From Xanthobacter autotrophicus (GTDB lineage: Bacteria; Pseudomonadota; Alphaproteobacteria; Rhizobiales; Xanthobacteraceae), in contig NZ_VAUP01000015.1 of NCBI RefSeq assembly GCF_005871085.1, forward strand, positions 186,001 through 250,000: a stretch of 64,000 bases of DNA, read 5' to 3'. Each line of letters opens with the position of its first letter. The stretch's first letter is position 1. Made by a program: the position numbers and the translations under genes. Positions 44,013-55,841 of the stretch are shown one piece after another. Below the pieces are notes generated by a model. The model did not search any database. It saw only the letters and a program-made list of their open reading frames with translations, and was not told the DNA's origin.

Positions 44013-44909
44013 TTAACTCCCCCCGCGCGGCGGCCGGCGGATGTCCTCATAGAGGGTGTGCAGGCGCTCCAGCGATTTCAGGGAGCGGTCCGGCTCGGTG
44101 GCGGCAAGGCCGATGACCAGCATTTCCAGGCACATGAGCACGAGGCCATGGAGCGGCACCGTCTCCGACTTCCCGTACGGCAGCTGGATCACCACCTGCG
44201 CCTGCCGGCCGAAGGCGGGCGAGGCCGAGCCGGACAACAGGATCATGGGCACCTCCAGCCGGCGCGCCTCCTCCAGCGTGGCGACGCCCTCGCTGTGGGC
44301 GCTGGCCTGGCCCATCATCACCAGCACATCGCCGCGCCGCATGGCGAGCAACTGCTCGCCGAGGCCAATGCCGGTGCGGTTGAGGGCATAGGCGTGCCGC
44401 CCGTTGCGCATCACCAGCCGGGCTGCGTAATCGGCGAGAATGGCGGAAGCGCCGATGCCGAACAGGCCGATCCCGCTCGCCCCGCGCATCAGTTCGATGG
44501 CGGCGGCGATGGCCCGCCGGTTCTCCGGCTTGGTCACCTCAGTGATGCCGATGATATGGCCGTCGCGCACGAAATCGATGGAGGCGTCGATGTCGCGCTC
44601 CAGCTCCTGCGGGGTGGAGGTCATCTTGTCCACGGACGAGATGACCGCACCCAGATGCCCGGCCAGGGTACGCTTGAGGTCCTTCAGCCCATCGAAGCCG
44701 AGGGCCTGCACGGCGCGGATGACGGTGGCGTCGGAGGTTGCGGTCTCGGCGGCGATTTCCAGCGCCGACTGGCCCAGCACGGTGCGGCGGTTCTCGTTGA
44801 TATAGTCGGCTACCACCTTGAGGCGCGGGGACAGGGTCGCGCCACGCTGGCGCAGGCGCTCGCCGAACCGGTCCACCTTGCTCCTGCGACCTTGCGCCGG
44901 CGTTGTCAT
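44013..44909 (-). CDS. RpiR family regulator (HTH-SIS)
   Basis: A 298-residue regulator. N-terminal RpiR helix-turn-helix (RLKVVADYINENRRTVLGQS, then AAETATSDATVIRAVQALGF), followed by a SIS sugar/phosphate-binding domain with IGLFGIGASAILADYAARL near residue 145. RpiR proteins usually sense phosphosugars but many control catabolism of other acids. Its start, ATG 44909, is the better fit to the family; ATG 44957 gives 16 more residues. Its stop touches the stop of the convergent MocR gene, so it may be a second regulator of the same locus. Confidence 0.88.
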   Translation of the reverse strand: MTTPAQGRRSKVDRFGERLRQRGATLSPRLKVVADYINENRRTVLGQSALEIAAETATSDATVIRAVQALGFDGLKDLKRTLAGHLGAVISSVDKMTSTPQELERDIDASIDFVRDGHIIGITEVTKPENRRAIAAAIELMRGASGIGLFGIGASAILADYAARLVMRNGRHAYALNRTGIGLGEQLLAMRRGDVLVMMGQASAHSEGVATLEEARRLEVPMILLSGSASPAFGRQAQVVIQLPYGKSETVPLHGLVLMCLEMLVIGLAATEPDRSLKSLERLHTLYEDIRRPPRGGS

Positions 44910-45309
44910 CTCGCCATTTGCTTTCCCAAGGAAAATAAAGTCTCGCCATGCTGGCATAGGGCGGGAGGCTTTTCCAACCGGGCCTTCAAGCCCACGCGGG
45001 CTTGAGCGAAAGCCGTCTCAGCGCAGAGCAGTTTCAGCTCTGCTGCAGCACCTCCTGCCGCCTCCGCCACGCCGACCAGCAGGTTGAGCGCGGCATAGGT
45101 GTTGGAGATGGTCTCGTCCCGCGGCAACAGCAGGTAGCGGCCCTCGCGCCACCAAATACCGGGACTAAACACCTGGAGCGGTTTCGAGCGAAGAGGGTAC
45201 CGGCTCGCGTAAAGAAAACGCGTCAATACGAGAGTCCAGAGCGATTGCCGTGCGGCCGATGCGAACGGCATCGCCCTGAACGCGAGCCTGGCCGGGGCCT
45301 GCCGCCCCG
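44910..45309. other. Intergenic region with inverted repeat and a possible gene remnant
   Basis: About 400 bases between the RpiR start and the RND gene stop. It contains a perfect inverted repeat TCAAGCCC-ACGC-GGGCTTGA at 44986-45005, upstream of the RpiR gene, and a short minus-strand segment with strong coding bias at 45053-45165. Other reading frames here look random. Confidence 0.4.
45053..45165 (-). pseudogene. Possible gene fragment of unknown family
   Basis: The minus strand reads IWWREGRYLLLPRDETIS then NTYAALNLLVGVAEAAGG with the G/C third-position bias of real genes in this genome, while the sequence on each side loses this bias. A 121-codon frame around it has no good ribosome site. 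I read it as a leftover piece of a gene; its family is not recognised. Confidence 0.3.
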
Positions 45310-48300
45310 TCAGTCGCCGTGGGCGGCGGGGGCGTCCGGCGCGGGGTGCACCTTCGGGCGCGAACCGGGGCGCAGCTTCTCGCGGATGCCCTGGAACAGC
45401 ACGTAGAGCGGCGGGATGACGAAGATGCCGAGGAAGGACGCCGCGATCATGCCGCCGAACACCGGCGTGCCCACGTTCTGCCGCGCCATCTGCGCCGCCC
45501 CTGTCGCCACCACCAGCGGGTAGAGGCCGAGGATAAAGGCGAGCGAGGTCATCATCACCGGGCGGAACCTGAGCCGCGAGCCCTCGGTTGCGGCCTGCAG
45601 CAGATCCTCCCCGTGCTCGCGCCGCTCCTTGGCGAACTCGACGATGAGGATGCCGTTCTTGGCCGCAAGGCCGATCAGCACGATCATGCCGATCTGCCCG
45701 TAGAGGTCGAGGGTGAGCCGGCCGATGACGATGGCCGCGAACGCCCCCAGCATGCCCACGGTGACGGAGAGCAGCACCGGCACCGGAATCGACCAGCTCT
45801 CATAGAGCGCCACCAGGAACAGGAAGGCGAACAGCACGGCGAAGGCGAGGATCATCCCGGTCTTGCCCTCCGCGCGCTTCTCCTGGAACGAGGTGTCGGT
45901 CCATGCCCCGGAGAAGCCCTGCGGCAGGGTCTTGGCCGCCACCTCGTCCATGGCGGCGAGCGCCTGGCCGGATGAGACACCTTCCGCCGGCGCGCCCTGC
46001 ACCGTCACCGCCCGCTTGTTGTTGTAGCGGATCAGCGCCGGCGGGCCGATCTCCACCCGCACCTCCACAATGGAGCGCAGCGGAATCATCTCGCCTTTGT
46101 TATTGCGCACATGGATGCGGTAGATGTCGTCGATGCTCTTGCGATCCTCCGCCTCCGCCTGCACCTGGACCTGCCAGGTGCGGCCATAGAGGTTCATGTC
46201 GTTCACATAGAGCCCGCCCAGAGAAGTCTGGAGCGCCTGGAACACGCTGTCCAGCGGCACGCCGAGCACCTGGGCCTTGTCCCGGTCGATGTCGAGCTGG
46301 ATCGAGGGATTGGACGCGGAATAGGTGGAGAACACGCGGGTCAGGCGCGGGTCCTGGTTGGCGGCCACCAGCAGGCCGCGCAGTACCTGCGCCAGCGCCT
46401 TCGGGTCTCCTGCCCGCAGATCCTGCAGCACGAAGCTGAAGCCGCCGCCGGTGCCGAGGCCGACGATGGGCGGCGGTCCTAGCGGCACGACGGAGCCGCC
46501 GGAGATGCCGCGCATCTTCGGCCCGAGCCGGGCGAGAATGGCGGCGGCGCCGTTCTCCGCGCCATGCCGTTCCTCGAACGGCTTCAGCGTGACGACGATG
46601 AAGGCGGCGTTGGGCTGGGAATAATTGTCGATGAAGTTGAGGCCGATGACGGAGGTGAAGTCCTCCACCGTGTGCTCTTCCTTCAGCAGCGCCTCGGCCT
46701 TGCGGATCACCTCGGTGGTGCGGCCCACGGAAGCGCCGCCGGGCAGTTGCACGACCACGAAGAAGGCACCCTGGTCGTCCTCCGGCAGGAAGCCGGTGGG
46801 GGTCATCTTGGACAGGGCGAAGATGCCGCCGGACGCCACGAACACGCACACCAGCCCGATGAGCGAGAACCGCACGAGGCGCGCCACCGCCGCGCCATAG
46901 GCATCGCGCACCTTGTCGATGCCGCGCATGACATAGCCGATGGGCCCCTTCTTCGGCCCGTGGGCGGGCTTCAGCAGGATGGCGCACAGCGCGGGCGAGA
47001 GGGTAAGCGCGTTGATGGCCGACAGGAACATGGCCACCGCCACCGTCACCGCGAACTGCCGGAACAGCTCGCCCGAGATGCCGGGAATGAAGGCCACCGG
47101 CACGAACACGGAGAGCAGCACCAGGGTGATGGCGATGATGGGCGCGGTGATTTCCGCCATGGCCCGCTTGGTGGCCTCGGCGGGGGTGAGCTCGGGATGC
47201 TCCTCCATCACGCGCTCGACGTTTTCCACCACCACGATGGCGTCATCCACCACGATGCCGATGGCGAGCACGATGGCCAGCAACGACACCGAGTTCGCCG
47301 AATAGCCGATGGCATTGAGCACGATGAAGGTGCCGATGAGGCTCACCGGCACCGCCAGCGTCGGGATCAGGGTGGCCCTGAAGCTGCCGAGGAAGAGGTA
47401 GACCACCAGCACCACGAGGATGAACGCCTCGATCAGGGTCTTTTGCACCTCATGGATGGTCTCCACCACGAACGAGGTGGGGTCATAGGTGACCTTCCAG
47501 GCGAGGTCCTCCGGGAAGGCCTTGGACAGTTCGTCCATGCGGGTGCGGATGGCGTTGATGGTGGTAATGGCGTTGGCGCCGGGCGACTGGTAGAGCGCCA
47601 GCACCGCCGCCGGGCCGCCGTTGAACAGGGTTTCGCGGTCGAGGTTGGCCGCGCCCAGCTCCAGCCGCGCCACATCGCCGAGGCGCAGCACCGAACCGTC
47701 CTCATTGGTGCGCAGGACGATCTTCTCGAATTCCTCGATGCTGGACAGCCGCCCCTTGGTGCGCAGGTTCAGCTGTAACTGCTGGTCGTCGGAGACGGGC
47801 CGGGCGCCGATGCGGCCCACCGCGGCCTGGATGTTCTGGGCGCGGATTGCGGCAACGATGTCCTGGGTGGTGAGGCCGAGGCCGGTGAGCCGGTCGGTCT
47901 TCACCCAGGCGCGGACGGCATAGTCCTGCGGGCCCCAGAGCGCGGCATCGCCCACGCCCGGAATGCTCTTCAGCTCGTCGAGGATGTTGATGGTGACGTA
48001 GTTGGAGATATAGAGCGGGTCCCAGGTCTTCTTCGGCGAGGAAATAGCCAATACGCCGAGCAGCGCCGACGACCTCTTCTTCACCACCACACCCTGAAGC
48101 TTCACGTCGTCCGGCAGCTTGGACAGCGCCACCTGGACGCGGTTGTTCATGTTGACGGTGTTGATGTCCGGGTCAGTGCCCAGCTCGAACGAGCCGGTGA
48201 GCGAATAGCTTCCGTCGTCGCCGGACACACTCTTCATGTAGATGAGCTTGTCCACGCCCACCACCTGCGCCTCAATAGGCTGGGCGATGGTGGCATCCAC

Positions 48301-48471
48301 CACCTCGGCGGAGGCGCCGGGATAGGCGGTGGTCACCGACACCTGCGGCGGGATGATGTCGGGATACTGCGCCACCGGAATGGCGAACAGCGAGAGCAGG
48401 CCGGCGATCACCGTGACGATGGCGATGACGATGGCGAGCCGCGGGCGGTCGACGAAGACGGAAGAAAGCAT
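45310..48471 (-). CDS. RND efflux pump inner-membrane transporter (HAE1/AcrB type)
   Basis: A 1053-residue, 12-membrane-segment proton-driven pump of the AcrB/MexB family, expelling hydrophobic or aromatic drugs and metabolites. It has the start [19 protein letters not shown], paired Asp of segment 4 in [20 protein letters not shown] (about residue 405), the segment 10 Lys in [20 protein letters not shown] (about residue 940) and the porter-domain pattern. It follows the membrane-fusion gene by 3 bases. No outer-membrane factor (TolC) gene adjoins, so a chromosomal TolC elsewhere is needed. Substrates cannot be read from sequence alone. Confidence 0.95.
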   Translation of the reverse strand: MLSSVFVDRPRLAIVIAIVTVIAGLLSLFAIPVAQYPDIIPPQVSVTTAYPGASAEVVDATIAQPIEAQVVGVDKLIYMKSVSGDDGSYSLTGSFELGTDPDINTVNMNNRVQVALSKLPDDVKLQGVVVKKRSSALLGVLAISSPKKTWDPLYISNYVTINILDELKSIPGVGDAALWGPQDYAVRAWVKTDRLTGLGLTTQDIVAAIRAQNIQAAVGRIGARPVSDDQQLQLNLRTKGRLSSIEEFEKIVLRTNEDGSVLRLGDVARLELGAANLDRETLFNGGPAAVLALYQSPGANAITTINAIRTRMDELSKAFPEDLAWKVTYDPTSFVVETIHEVQKTLIEAFILVVLVVYLFLGSFRATLIPTLAVPVSLIGTFIVLNAIGYSANSVSLLAIVLAIGIVVDDAIVVVENVERVMEEHPELTPAEATKRAMAEITAPIIAITLVLLSVFVPVAFIPGISGELFRQFAVTVAVAMFLSAINALTLSPALCAILLKPAHGPKKGPIGYVMRGIDKVRDAYGAAVARLVRFSLIGLVCVFVASGGIFALSKMTPTGFLPEDDQGAFFVVVQLPGGASVGRTTEVIRKAEALLKEEHTVEDFTSVIGLNFIDNYSQPNAAFIVVTLKPFEERHGAENGAAAILARLGPKMRGISGGSVVPLGPPPIVGLGTGGGFSFVLQDLRAGDPKALAQVLRGLLVAANQDPRLTRVFSTYSASNPSIQLDIDRDKAQVLGVPLDSVFQALQTSLGGLYVNDMNLYGRTWQVQVQAEAEDRKSIDDIYRIHVRNNKGEMIPLRSIVEVRVEIGPPALIRYNNKRAVTVQGAPAEGVSSGQALAAMDEVAAKTLPQGFSGAWTDTSFQEKRAEGKTGMILAFAVLFAFLFLVALYESWSIPVPVLLSVTVGMLGAFAAIVIGRLTLDLYGQIGMIVLIGLAAKNGILIVEFAKERREHGEDLLQAATEGSRLRFRPVMMTSLAFILGLYPLVVATGAAQMARQNVGTPVFGGMIAASFLGIFVIPPLYVLFQGIREKLRPGSRPKVHPAPDAPAAHGD

Positions 48472-48474
48472 GGC

Positions 48475-49584
48475 TCAGCCCTTCAGGCCGAGGGTCGTCG
48501 GGGTCGCGCGCACCGCGATGCCGGGCTTCAGGCTCTCGAAGCCCTCCACGATCACCGGCTCGCCGGTCTTCACCCCGTCGGTGACGATGATATTCGGCCC
48601 CTGGGTGCCGCCGGTCTTCACCCGGCGCACCACCGCCTTGCCGTTCTCCACCACGAACACATAGACGCCGGCCTGGTCGGCGATCAGCGCCGCCTGTGGG
48701 ATCACCACCCGCTCCTCGGGCGTCCCCGCCTTCAACTCCACCCGGACCAGTTGGCCGTCCACCAGCTTGCCGCTCGGGTTGGGCACGTCGGCGCGCATGA
48801 TCATGGTGTCGGTGGTGCGGTTGACCGACACGTCCACGAAATTCACCCGCCCCACCTCGCCGTAGACCCCGCCGTCGGCGAACTTGATGCGCACCTCCAC
48901 GTTGGAGAGGTCCACCTTCCCCTCGTCCTTCTGCGCCTCCAGATAGTCGCGCTGACTGACGGGGAAGGTGACGTACATGGGGTTCTGGCTGACCACGGTG
49001 GCGAGCACGCCGCTGTCCGGCCCCACGATGTGGCCGCGGGTGACCGCCGAGCGGCCGATGCGGCCGGTGATGGGCGAGACGATGTCGGTGTAGCCGAGAT
49101 TGATTTTGGTCGTGTTCAGCGCCGCCTCGGCCGTCAGGAGCGCGCCGGTGGCGCTCTCCTGGTTCGCCACCGCCTGGTCGCGGGCCACCGCCGTGCCGGC
49201 ATTTTTGGCCAGCAGTTCCTCGGCCCGCTCGCGCTGGATCTTGGAGAGGCTGAGGGCCGCCTTGGCCCGCTCCACATCACCTTCCGCCTGCTGCACGTCG
49301 GCCTGGAACAGCGGTTTCTCGATGCGGTAGAGCGGCGCGCCCTCCTTCACCGTCTCGCCTTCCTTGAACAGGACGGCTTCCAGCATGCCCTTGACCCGGG
49401 CGCGGATCTCGACCCGCTCGGGCGCTTCCACGCGGCCGACGAATTCCATGGCATCGGAGATGGGCTTGAGTTCCGCAGCAACGACGCCCACCGGAATGCC
49501 GCCCTCCTGCGCCCGTGCAACGGGCGAGACGAGAAGGCCCAGCAAAAGCAGCGATGCGATGCGGACGGCATGGGCGTGCGACAT
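48475..49584 (-). CDS. RND efflux membrane-fusion protein (AcrA/MexA type)
   Basis: A 369-residue periplasmic adaptor with a signal peptide (MSHAHAVRIASLLLLGLLVS, cut near ARAQ), a split lipoyl domain (VGRVEAPERVEIRARVKGML and IVSPITGRIGRSAVTRG), an alpha-helical hairpin (about residues 95-160) and a beta-barrel end. No lipobox Cys is seen at the cut. It links the RND pump to an outer-membrane channel. A GGGGGAGACC ribosome site marks ATG 49584. Confidence 0.93.
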   Translation of the reverse strand: MSHAHAVRIASLLLLGLLVSPVARAQEGGIPVGVVAAELKPISDAMEFVGRVEAPERVEIRARVKGMLEAVLFKEGETVKEGAPLYRIEKPLFQADVQQAEGDVERAKAALSLSKIQRERAEELLAKNAGTAVARDQAVANQESATGALLTAEAALNTTKINLGYTDIVSPITGRIGRSAVTRGHIVGPDSGVLATVVSQNPMYVTFPVSQRDYLEAQKDEGKVDLSNVEVRIKFADGGVYGEVGRVNFVDVSVNRTTDTMIMRADVPNPSGKLVDGQLVRVELKAGTPEERVVIPQAALIADQAGVYVFVVENGKAVVRRVKTGGTQGPNIIVTDGVKTGEPVIVEGFESLKPGIAVRATPTTLGLKG

Positions 49585-49880
49585 GGTGGTCTCCCCCAGA
49601 GCTTCGGACCACCCGCGCGACGGTCTTCGGCGGACGCTTTCCCAGATCAAGGCATGATCTGCCAACGCGGCATGCCTTATCGGAAGTGTCGTCGCCAGCA
49701 AAACAGCTTGCGGGTGCAGGTCGTTTTGTGGGTGTAGTTCAGTGCGGTACGTATTTACAGGAGCTGGGGTGAACTATGGAACCATATCCCCGATTCGTCG
49801 TCTTGGGGAGTGCAACGGATGGCCAAGCCAGCTGCGCCGGGGGAGGCAGGCCCGGCCTTCGGCCTTCAGCTGAGCATCTT

Positions 49881-50678
49881 TCAGCCGCGAGTTTTGCCCG
49901 CTCGTGAGGCGATGCCGCCGCCCTCGATGCGGCGCAGGGAGATTTCGAGGCGCGCATCGGCGGCCGCGATCTCCGCGATGACGCGCTGGGTGTAGCGCAT
50001 GTGCGCCTCGGCGCAGCGGCCCGCGGCTTCCGGATCGCGGGCCATGATGGCCTCAAAGATGGCCCGGTGCTGGTCGCGCAGCACGTCGCGCACTTCCGGC
50101 CGGGCATAGAGCTTTTCCCGGTTGTGGAAGATGCCCTTGCGCAGCATGCCCGACAGCGCACGCATGATGTGGAGCAGGACGATATTGTGGCTCGCCTCGT
50201 AGACGGCGAGATGCAGGTCCACGTCGGCTTCCGCCTCGTCACCGGCATCGGCCTCGCCATGGGCGCTGTCGATGCGTTCCATGGCTTCCCGCAGGGTGGC
50301 GCGGTCCACATCGTTGGCGCGGGTGGCCGCAAGCGTGGCCGCCATGCGCTCGAGGGTTGCGCGCAGCTCGAGATAGTCGTCCGTCACCGCCTCGCCGGAC
50401 GACAGGAGATCGATCAGCGGGTCGGTGAAGCTGGTCCCGAGCGGGGCCACCACCCGGCTGCCGTTGGTGTCGGCGACGAGCAGACCCTTGTCCTCGAGCA
50501 TCTTCATGCCCTGCCGCAAGGTCGGCCGCGAGACGTTGAGGCGCAAAGCCATCTCCCGTTCCGGAAGCAGCGGCTCCCCCGGGCGCAAAGCGCCCTCGAC
50601 GATGAGTTCCTCGATGTGGCGCGCGGTGCTTTCGGCGGCGCTGGCGCCTTTGATGCCGTCCTTGGTCATCCTGCCCAT
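49881..50678 (-). CDS. FadR-subfamily GntR regulator (LldR-like)
   Basis: A 265-residue GntR regulator: winged helix near residues 15-80 (LRPGEPLLPEREMALRLNVS, RPTLRQGMKMLEDKGL) and a helical FCD effector domain with metal-type residues (Asp and His in DLHLAVYEASHN, His in FHNREK and DQHRAIF, His in AHMRYTQ). It is divergent from the lactate-permease gene, so it probably represses it, like LldR of other bacteria. Start ATG 50678 or ATG 50669. Confidence 0.85.
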   Translation of the reverse strand: MGRMTKDGIKGASAAESTARHIEELIVEGALRPGEPLLPEREMALRLNVSRPTLRQGMKMLEDKGLLVADTNGSRVVAPLGTSFTDPLIDLLSSGEAVTDDYLELRATLERMAATLAATRANDVDRATLREAMERIDSAHGEADAGDEAEADVDLHLAVYEASHNIVLLHIMRALSGMLRKGIFHNREKLYARPEVRDVLRDQHRAIFEAIMARDPEAAGRCAEAHMRYTQRVIAEIAAADARLEISLRRIEGGGIASRAGKTRG

Positions 50679-50993
50679 CTGTTCTGCCGCTTGAGGAGAA
50701 TCAAGAGTTTAGCGGCCTTCTTGCGATTTGAACTGATTTTAGCCGGCAGCCCCCATCGGTGAAAGAGATTTCTCCAGTTGACACACATGGTCAAAGTATT
50801 TTACCGAAATAACGATACTGGTTCGCTAGAAGACCAGATTGCGATGTCCGGAGGAAATGATTGATCGCGGCCCGGCCGAGGTCGTTCGCCATATTCACAT
50901 ACCTATAATCACCGCTCAGCGGCAGCAAAGAAGGCACGGGCCGCACCACGGACCCGAACGCTCCTGCTTGCCCTGAGGCTGGAGGGGCACCCG
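50679..50993. promoter_or_regulatory. Divergent promoter/operator region of the lactate locus
   Basis: The 315-base gap between the GntR and permease genes contains the inverted repeat TTGAC-ACACATG-GTCAA at 50778-50794 and CTGGT-N10-ACCAG at 50818-50837, and AT-rich stretches between them. Either could be the GntR operator. TTGACA at 50778 may also be a -35 box. GGAGGGG before the permease ATG is its ribosome site. Confidence 0.5.
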
Positions 50994-52679
<1,686 letters not shown>

Positions 52680-52759
52680 TGGCATGAGCATCCGCCGGTG
52701 CGTCCATCGCGCCGGCGGTCATTTCCGCGGCGAAGGCGTCCGGGCCAGGCTCGGGCGCC

Positions 52760-53869
52760 TTACATGTCCTCGATTTCGGAACGCGGAATGGCGCCGCCGC
52801 GCGGTCCGGCCTGAAGCCAGGCCAGAATCAGCGTGTAGCCGAGCGCGAGCACCACCGGCCCCACGAACAAGCCGAGCACGCCGGAGGTGAGCAGCCCACC
52901 GATGGCGCCGATGAACACCACCAGCATGGGCACATCCACCCCCCGCGCCAGCATGAGCGGCCGGAGCACGTGCTCGATCAGGGACACCCCGGTGCACCAC
53001 ACCGCGAACACCACGGCGGGCACGGGATCGAGGATGGTGAAGGCGTAGATGACCACCGGCAGCAGCACCAGCACCAGCGGCATCTGCACGATGGCGATGA
53101 TCAGGCACAGCAGCGCCAGCAATCCCGCCGCGGGGATATCCGCCGCGAGGAAGCCCAGGCCCGCCAGCAGCGACTGGATGAGGGCGACGCCAATGATGCC
53201 TTTGGTGACGCTGCGGATGGTGCGCACGGCGAGATCCGCATAGCCGCGTCCGCCTTCCCCGGCGAGCCGGATGGCGACATCGCCGGCGATCCGTTGTCCG
53301 CTCGACGCATTGGCCATGAGCGCCGCCGCCACGAAGATGGCGATGATGAACTCAAGGAAGCCCAGGAGCACGTCCGACACGCCCGAGACCATGGAGCGCC
53401 CAACCGAGGTCAGCTCCGGCGTGATCGAAGCGAAGGCCTGGTCGAGATTGGTGGAGGCGAGCAGCCAGAAGCGGTGGATCGGTTCACCGACCAGGATCCA
53501 CCCGCGCACGGCGGCGGGCGGCGGCGGCACCCGCAGGGTTCCGTCCGCGAGGTGGTGGGCCAAGAGCTTGAGGCTCACGATCAACGTATCGGCGAGGAGA
53601 TAGGCCGGCAGCACCAGCAGGGCGAGGGCCAGCAGCACATACAGCGTGGCCGCGACTGCGGTGCGGCCGTGGACGGCGGTCCTGAGCCGGACGAATACCG
53701 GATGGGAGGCAATGGCGATGATGAGCCCCCACAGGATGGGGGTGAGGAAGGGCTTCATGATGGCGAAGCACCACGTGAACAGCAGCGCCAGCGTCCCGAA
53801 CCGCAACGCCAGGCGGAGCAGAGGCTCGAAGGTTTCCGGGCTTTCCAGCCGCGCGCGCATCCCGTCCAT
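52760..53869 (-). CDS. AI-2E transporter (PerM/DUF20) family permease
   Basis: A 369-residue protein with about eight membrane segments (first FGTLALLFTWCFAIMKPFLT) and the family's conserved end, with YLLADTLIVSLK and a late Gly/Pro-rich region FIGAIGGLLTSGVLGLFVGP. Family members include autoinducer-2 exporters and Na+/H+ antiporters, so no substrate is assigned. It is convergent with the permease gene upstream and monocistronic. Confidence 0.87.
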   Translation of the reverse strand: MDGMRARLESPETFEPLLRLALRFGTLALLFTWCFAIMKPFLTPILWGLIIAIASHPVFVRLRTAVHGRTAVAATLYVLLALALLVLPAYLLADTLIVSLKLLAHHLADGTLRVPPPPAAVRGWILVGEPIHRFWLLASTNLDQAFASITPELTSVGRSMVSGVSDVLLGFLEFIIAIFVAAALMANASSGQRIAGDVAIRLAGEGGRGYADLAVRTIRSVTKGIIGVALIQSLLAGLGFLAADIPAAGLLALLCLIIAIVQMPLVLVLLPVVIYAFTILDPVPAVVFAVWCTGVSLIEHVLRPLMLARGVDVPMLVVFIGAIGGLLTSGVLGLFVGPVVLALGYTLILAWLQAGPRGGAIPRSEIEDM

Positions 53870-54040
53870 CTCGCCCTCCCCTCCTGAGACCTGCGTCAGT
53901 GGTGGCCCCCGCGGCGGCGGCGGTCAAGCCGTGGGTCCGCCGGTTCTGGCCGGCCTATTGCATTGGGTTGGTCGGGCGGCGGTTGTCCAGTATTGCACCG
54001 CCGACCGTGAAGCAAACACAGCGCAGGCGAGGATCGCAGC

Positions 54041-54232
54041 ATGTCCGACCATAAGGTCACCGTGGATCAACTGCCGAACGGCAAGTGGGCCTGTTTCCTG
54101 CACGTGACGGGACATGATGAACCCATCAATCTCGGCAGGGAATTCAAGAACGACGAACAGGCGGAAAACTGGCTGAACGTGTCGGAGTCTGTTACCGCCA
54201 TCGAGATGATGCTCCGCAAGTACAAGAAATAA
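54041..54232 (+). CDS. Small conserved-looking hypothetical protein
   Basis: A 63-residue acidic/basic protein (MSDHKVTVDQLPNGKWACFL at the start) with a beta-strand-like first half and a helix (NDEQAENWLNVSESVTAIEM) in the second. Codon bias is coding-like. A CGGCG-rich upstream and no standard ribosome site leave the start slightly open. It resembles short cytoplasmic proteins that often occur alone; no function known. Confidence 0.6.
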   Translation: MSDHKVTVDQLPNGKWACFLHVTGHDEPINLGREFKNDEQAENWLNVSESVTAIEMMLRKYKK

Positions 54233-54352
54233 ACGCGGACTGTCTGGGACCAGACAGTTGGTGCGGAGGCCGACACGGGCCATGTCCGGCGGTCTTCGCA
54301 CGTCGTGTTGCGTACGGCCCTGCGGTGTTCCGGACGCGCGGGGGACTGGGCC

Positions 54353-55129
54353 TCAGATGCACCCGGCCCGCGAGGCCGTCGCGCCAGCCTCAGGCCGTCC
54401 CCAGTCGTTGTGCGGCACATCGGTGAACGGCGGCCCGAACTCCTGCTTCACCATGGTGAAGGCGGAGGGCTGGCCGGTCTGGGCATCGAAATCGATGATC
54501 CAGAAATAGTCGTAGGTGTCGCTCGGCCACGTGTAAGGCACGCCCGTGAGCCGATCGAGGTGCAGCAGATCGTAGATCGTGACCCGCTCCACCGGCTCGC
54601 TCCGGCCCTTCTGCGCGTCGCGGGCCGCCGCGAGGTGATCCCGGTCGAGTTTGGTCTTGGCGATGTGGTCGTGCTCCCAGTCCACCACCAGCGTCTGCCC
54701 GGCCCATTCGGGCTTGGCGAGAATGTCCCGCACCGCTTCGCGGGTGCGCTGGTTTAGCCGCTCGACGCTCAGATGGAAGCCGTCGCCCCGTGGCTCGGGC
54801 ATGGCGCTGTAGAAGGTGACGGGCATCTCCCAGCTCTCGGCGACGGGGAAGATGGTATCCAGCGTATGCATGGAGATGGCGAGGATCGCTTTCGGCGTCT
54901 CCCCGGGCCGGAACAGGGACTTCTGCGCGTCGCGCCCGAGATAATAGGCGGCCAGCGCGCGGGCCCGCTCCATTCCCAGCGCGCAGAGCTCCCACGGGCC
55001 GGCCTTCTCACCGTGCCGCAACAGGATGATCCGGGCCGGCGCCGCCCGGGCCTCGAAGGTGGCGACCATGCCGGCCGCAAGGATCATTCCGGCAAGGAGG
55101 CGCGCCGCCATGCGCCGTGACCACGTCAT
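54353..55129 (-). CDS. Secreted histidine phosphatase-like protein
   Basis: A 258-residue protein with an N-terminal signal (MTWSRRMAARLLAGMILAAG, cut near FEARAAPA) and the histidine-phosphatase motif LLRHGEKAG right after it, with phospho-accepting His near residue 37. A second conserved His is likely in WEHDHIAK. It is probably a periplasmic phosphatase with unknown substrate. ATG 55129 is preferred over GTG/ATG 55144, since the signal peptide then starts normally. Confidence 0.8.
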   Translation of the reverse strand: MTWSRRMAARLLAGMILAAGMVATFEARAAPARIILLRHGEKAGPWELCALGMERARALAAYYLGRDAQKSLFRPGETPKAILAISMHTLDTIFPVAESWEMPVTFYSAMPEPRGDGFHLSVERLNQRTREAVRDILAKPEWAGQTLVVDWEHDHIAKTKLDRDHLAAARDAQKGRSEPVERVTIYDLLHLDRLTGVPYTWPSDTYDYFWIIDFDAQTGQPSAFTMVKQEFGPPFTDVPHNDWGRPEAGATASRAGCI

Positions 55130-55321
55130 TGAAGACCTCCCCAAACCCGGGAGCGAGGATGCAGCGCCGCCGTGCCTGAGGCAATTGTCCTTGGTGCCGT
55201 CCGGCGGTGCCTTCCCTTGCCGCTATGGCGACGGCGGCAGCACACCCCTTCACACCCCGCCGTGAACGTGCTTCAAGGCGGCAGCCGGCGGGTTTCGTTC
55301 GGTGGGATGCGGGACGGTATC

Positions 55322-55660
55322 ATGGCGCATGTGAGCTGGGGAGCGAACGGCACCGCGGGAGCGATGCTGCTGGCGATAATGGCGGCGGCGGCCGTTCAGG
55401 CTTCGGCGCAGACCTATTCGTCTGGCCAGCGCATCCAGGTCTCGCCGCGCGTCATCCAGCTGCCGGTGATTCCGCAAGGCAATTATCTGGACCCCGGCCC
55501 CGGTCCGGCCATCCGTCCCGATGTGAAGATCGGCAACGACCGAAACAACGACTACGTGTTCCCGCCGGATCTCTCGGGCGGCTACGGCTCCGGCCCGCCC
55601 GGCGACCCGACCGTCAACGGCCAGTGGAGCCCGCTCGACGGCGACACCCCGAGCTTCTGA
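55322..55660 (+). CDS. Secreted hypothetical protein, Pro/Gly-rich
   Basis: A 112-residue product with a signal peptide (MAHVSWGANGTAGAMLLAIM, cut near VQASAQTY). The mature part is rich in Gly, Pro and Asp (IPQGNYLDPGPGPAIRPDVK, DLSGGYGSGPPGDPT). No family recognised; similar short secreted proteins occur in many rhizobia. ATG 55307 would lengthen the start by five residues. Confidence 0.6.
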   Translation: MAHVSWGANGTAGAMLLAIMAAAAVQASAQTYSSGQRIQVSPRVIQLPVIPQGNYLDPGPGPAIRPDVKIGNDRNNDYVFPPDLSGGYGSGPPGDPTVNGQWSPLDGDTPSF

Positions 55661-55779
55661 CGAACGCCGGCCCACGGGCGGCGCGATCGCCTTCGAGGAT
55701 GTGTGCGCATGGCCGGGCTTGTCCCGGCCATTTTGCGTTTTGGCGGCAGGATCTGGAATACCCAGACACCACACAGCAC

Positions 55780-55813
55780 GCAAAAGAAAACGGCGGGGCC
55801 TGGCCCCGCCGTT
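55780..55813 (-). terminator. Intrinsic terminator of rplM-rpsI
   Basis: The inverted repeat AACGGCGGGGCC-T-GGCCCCGCCGTT (55789-55813) lies 29 bases after the rpsI stop; on the minus strand it is followed by TTTTCTTTTG, a good T-run. Confidence 0.9.
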
Positions 55814-55841
55814 CGCATTCGTGTCGGAACGTTCCGCGCGA

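Noticed and set aside
44906-45271. 121-codon minus-strand gene
   Set aside because: No ribosome site, random ends and only a short stretch of coding bias; treated as a fragment.
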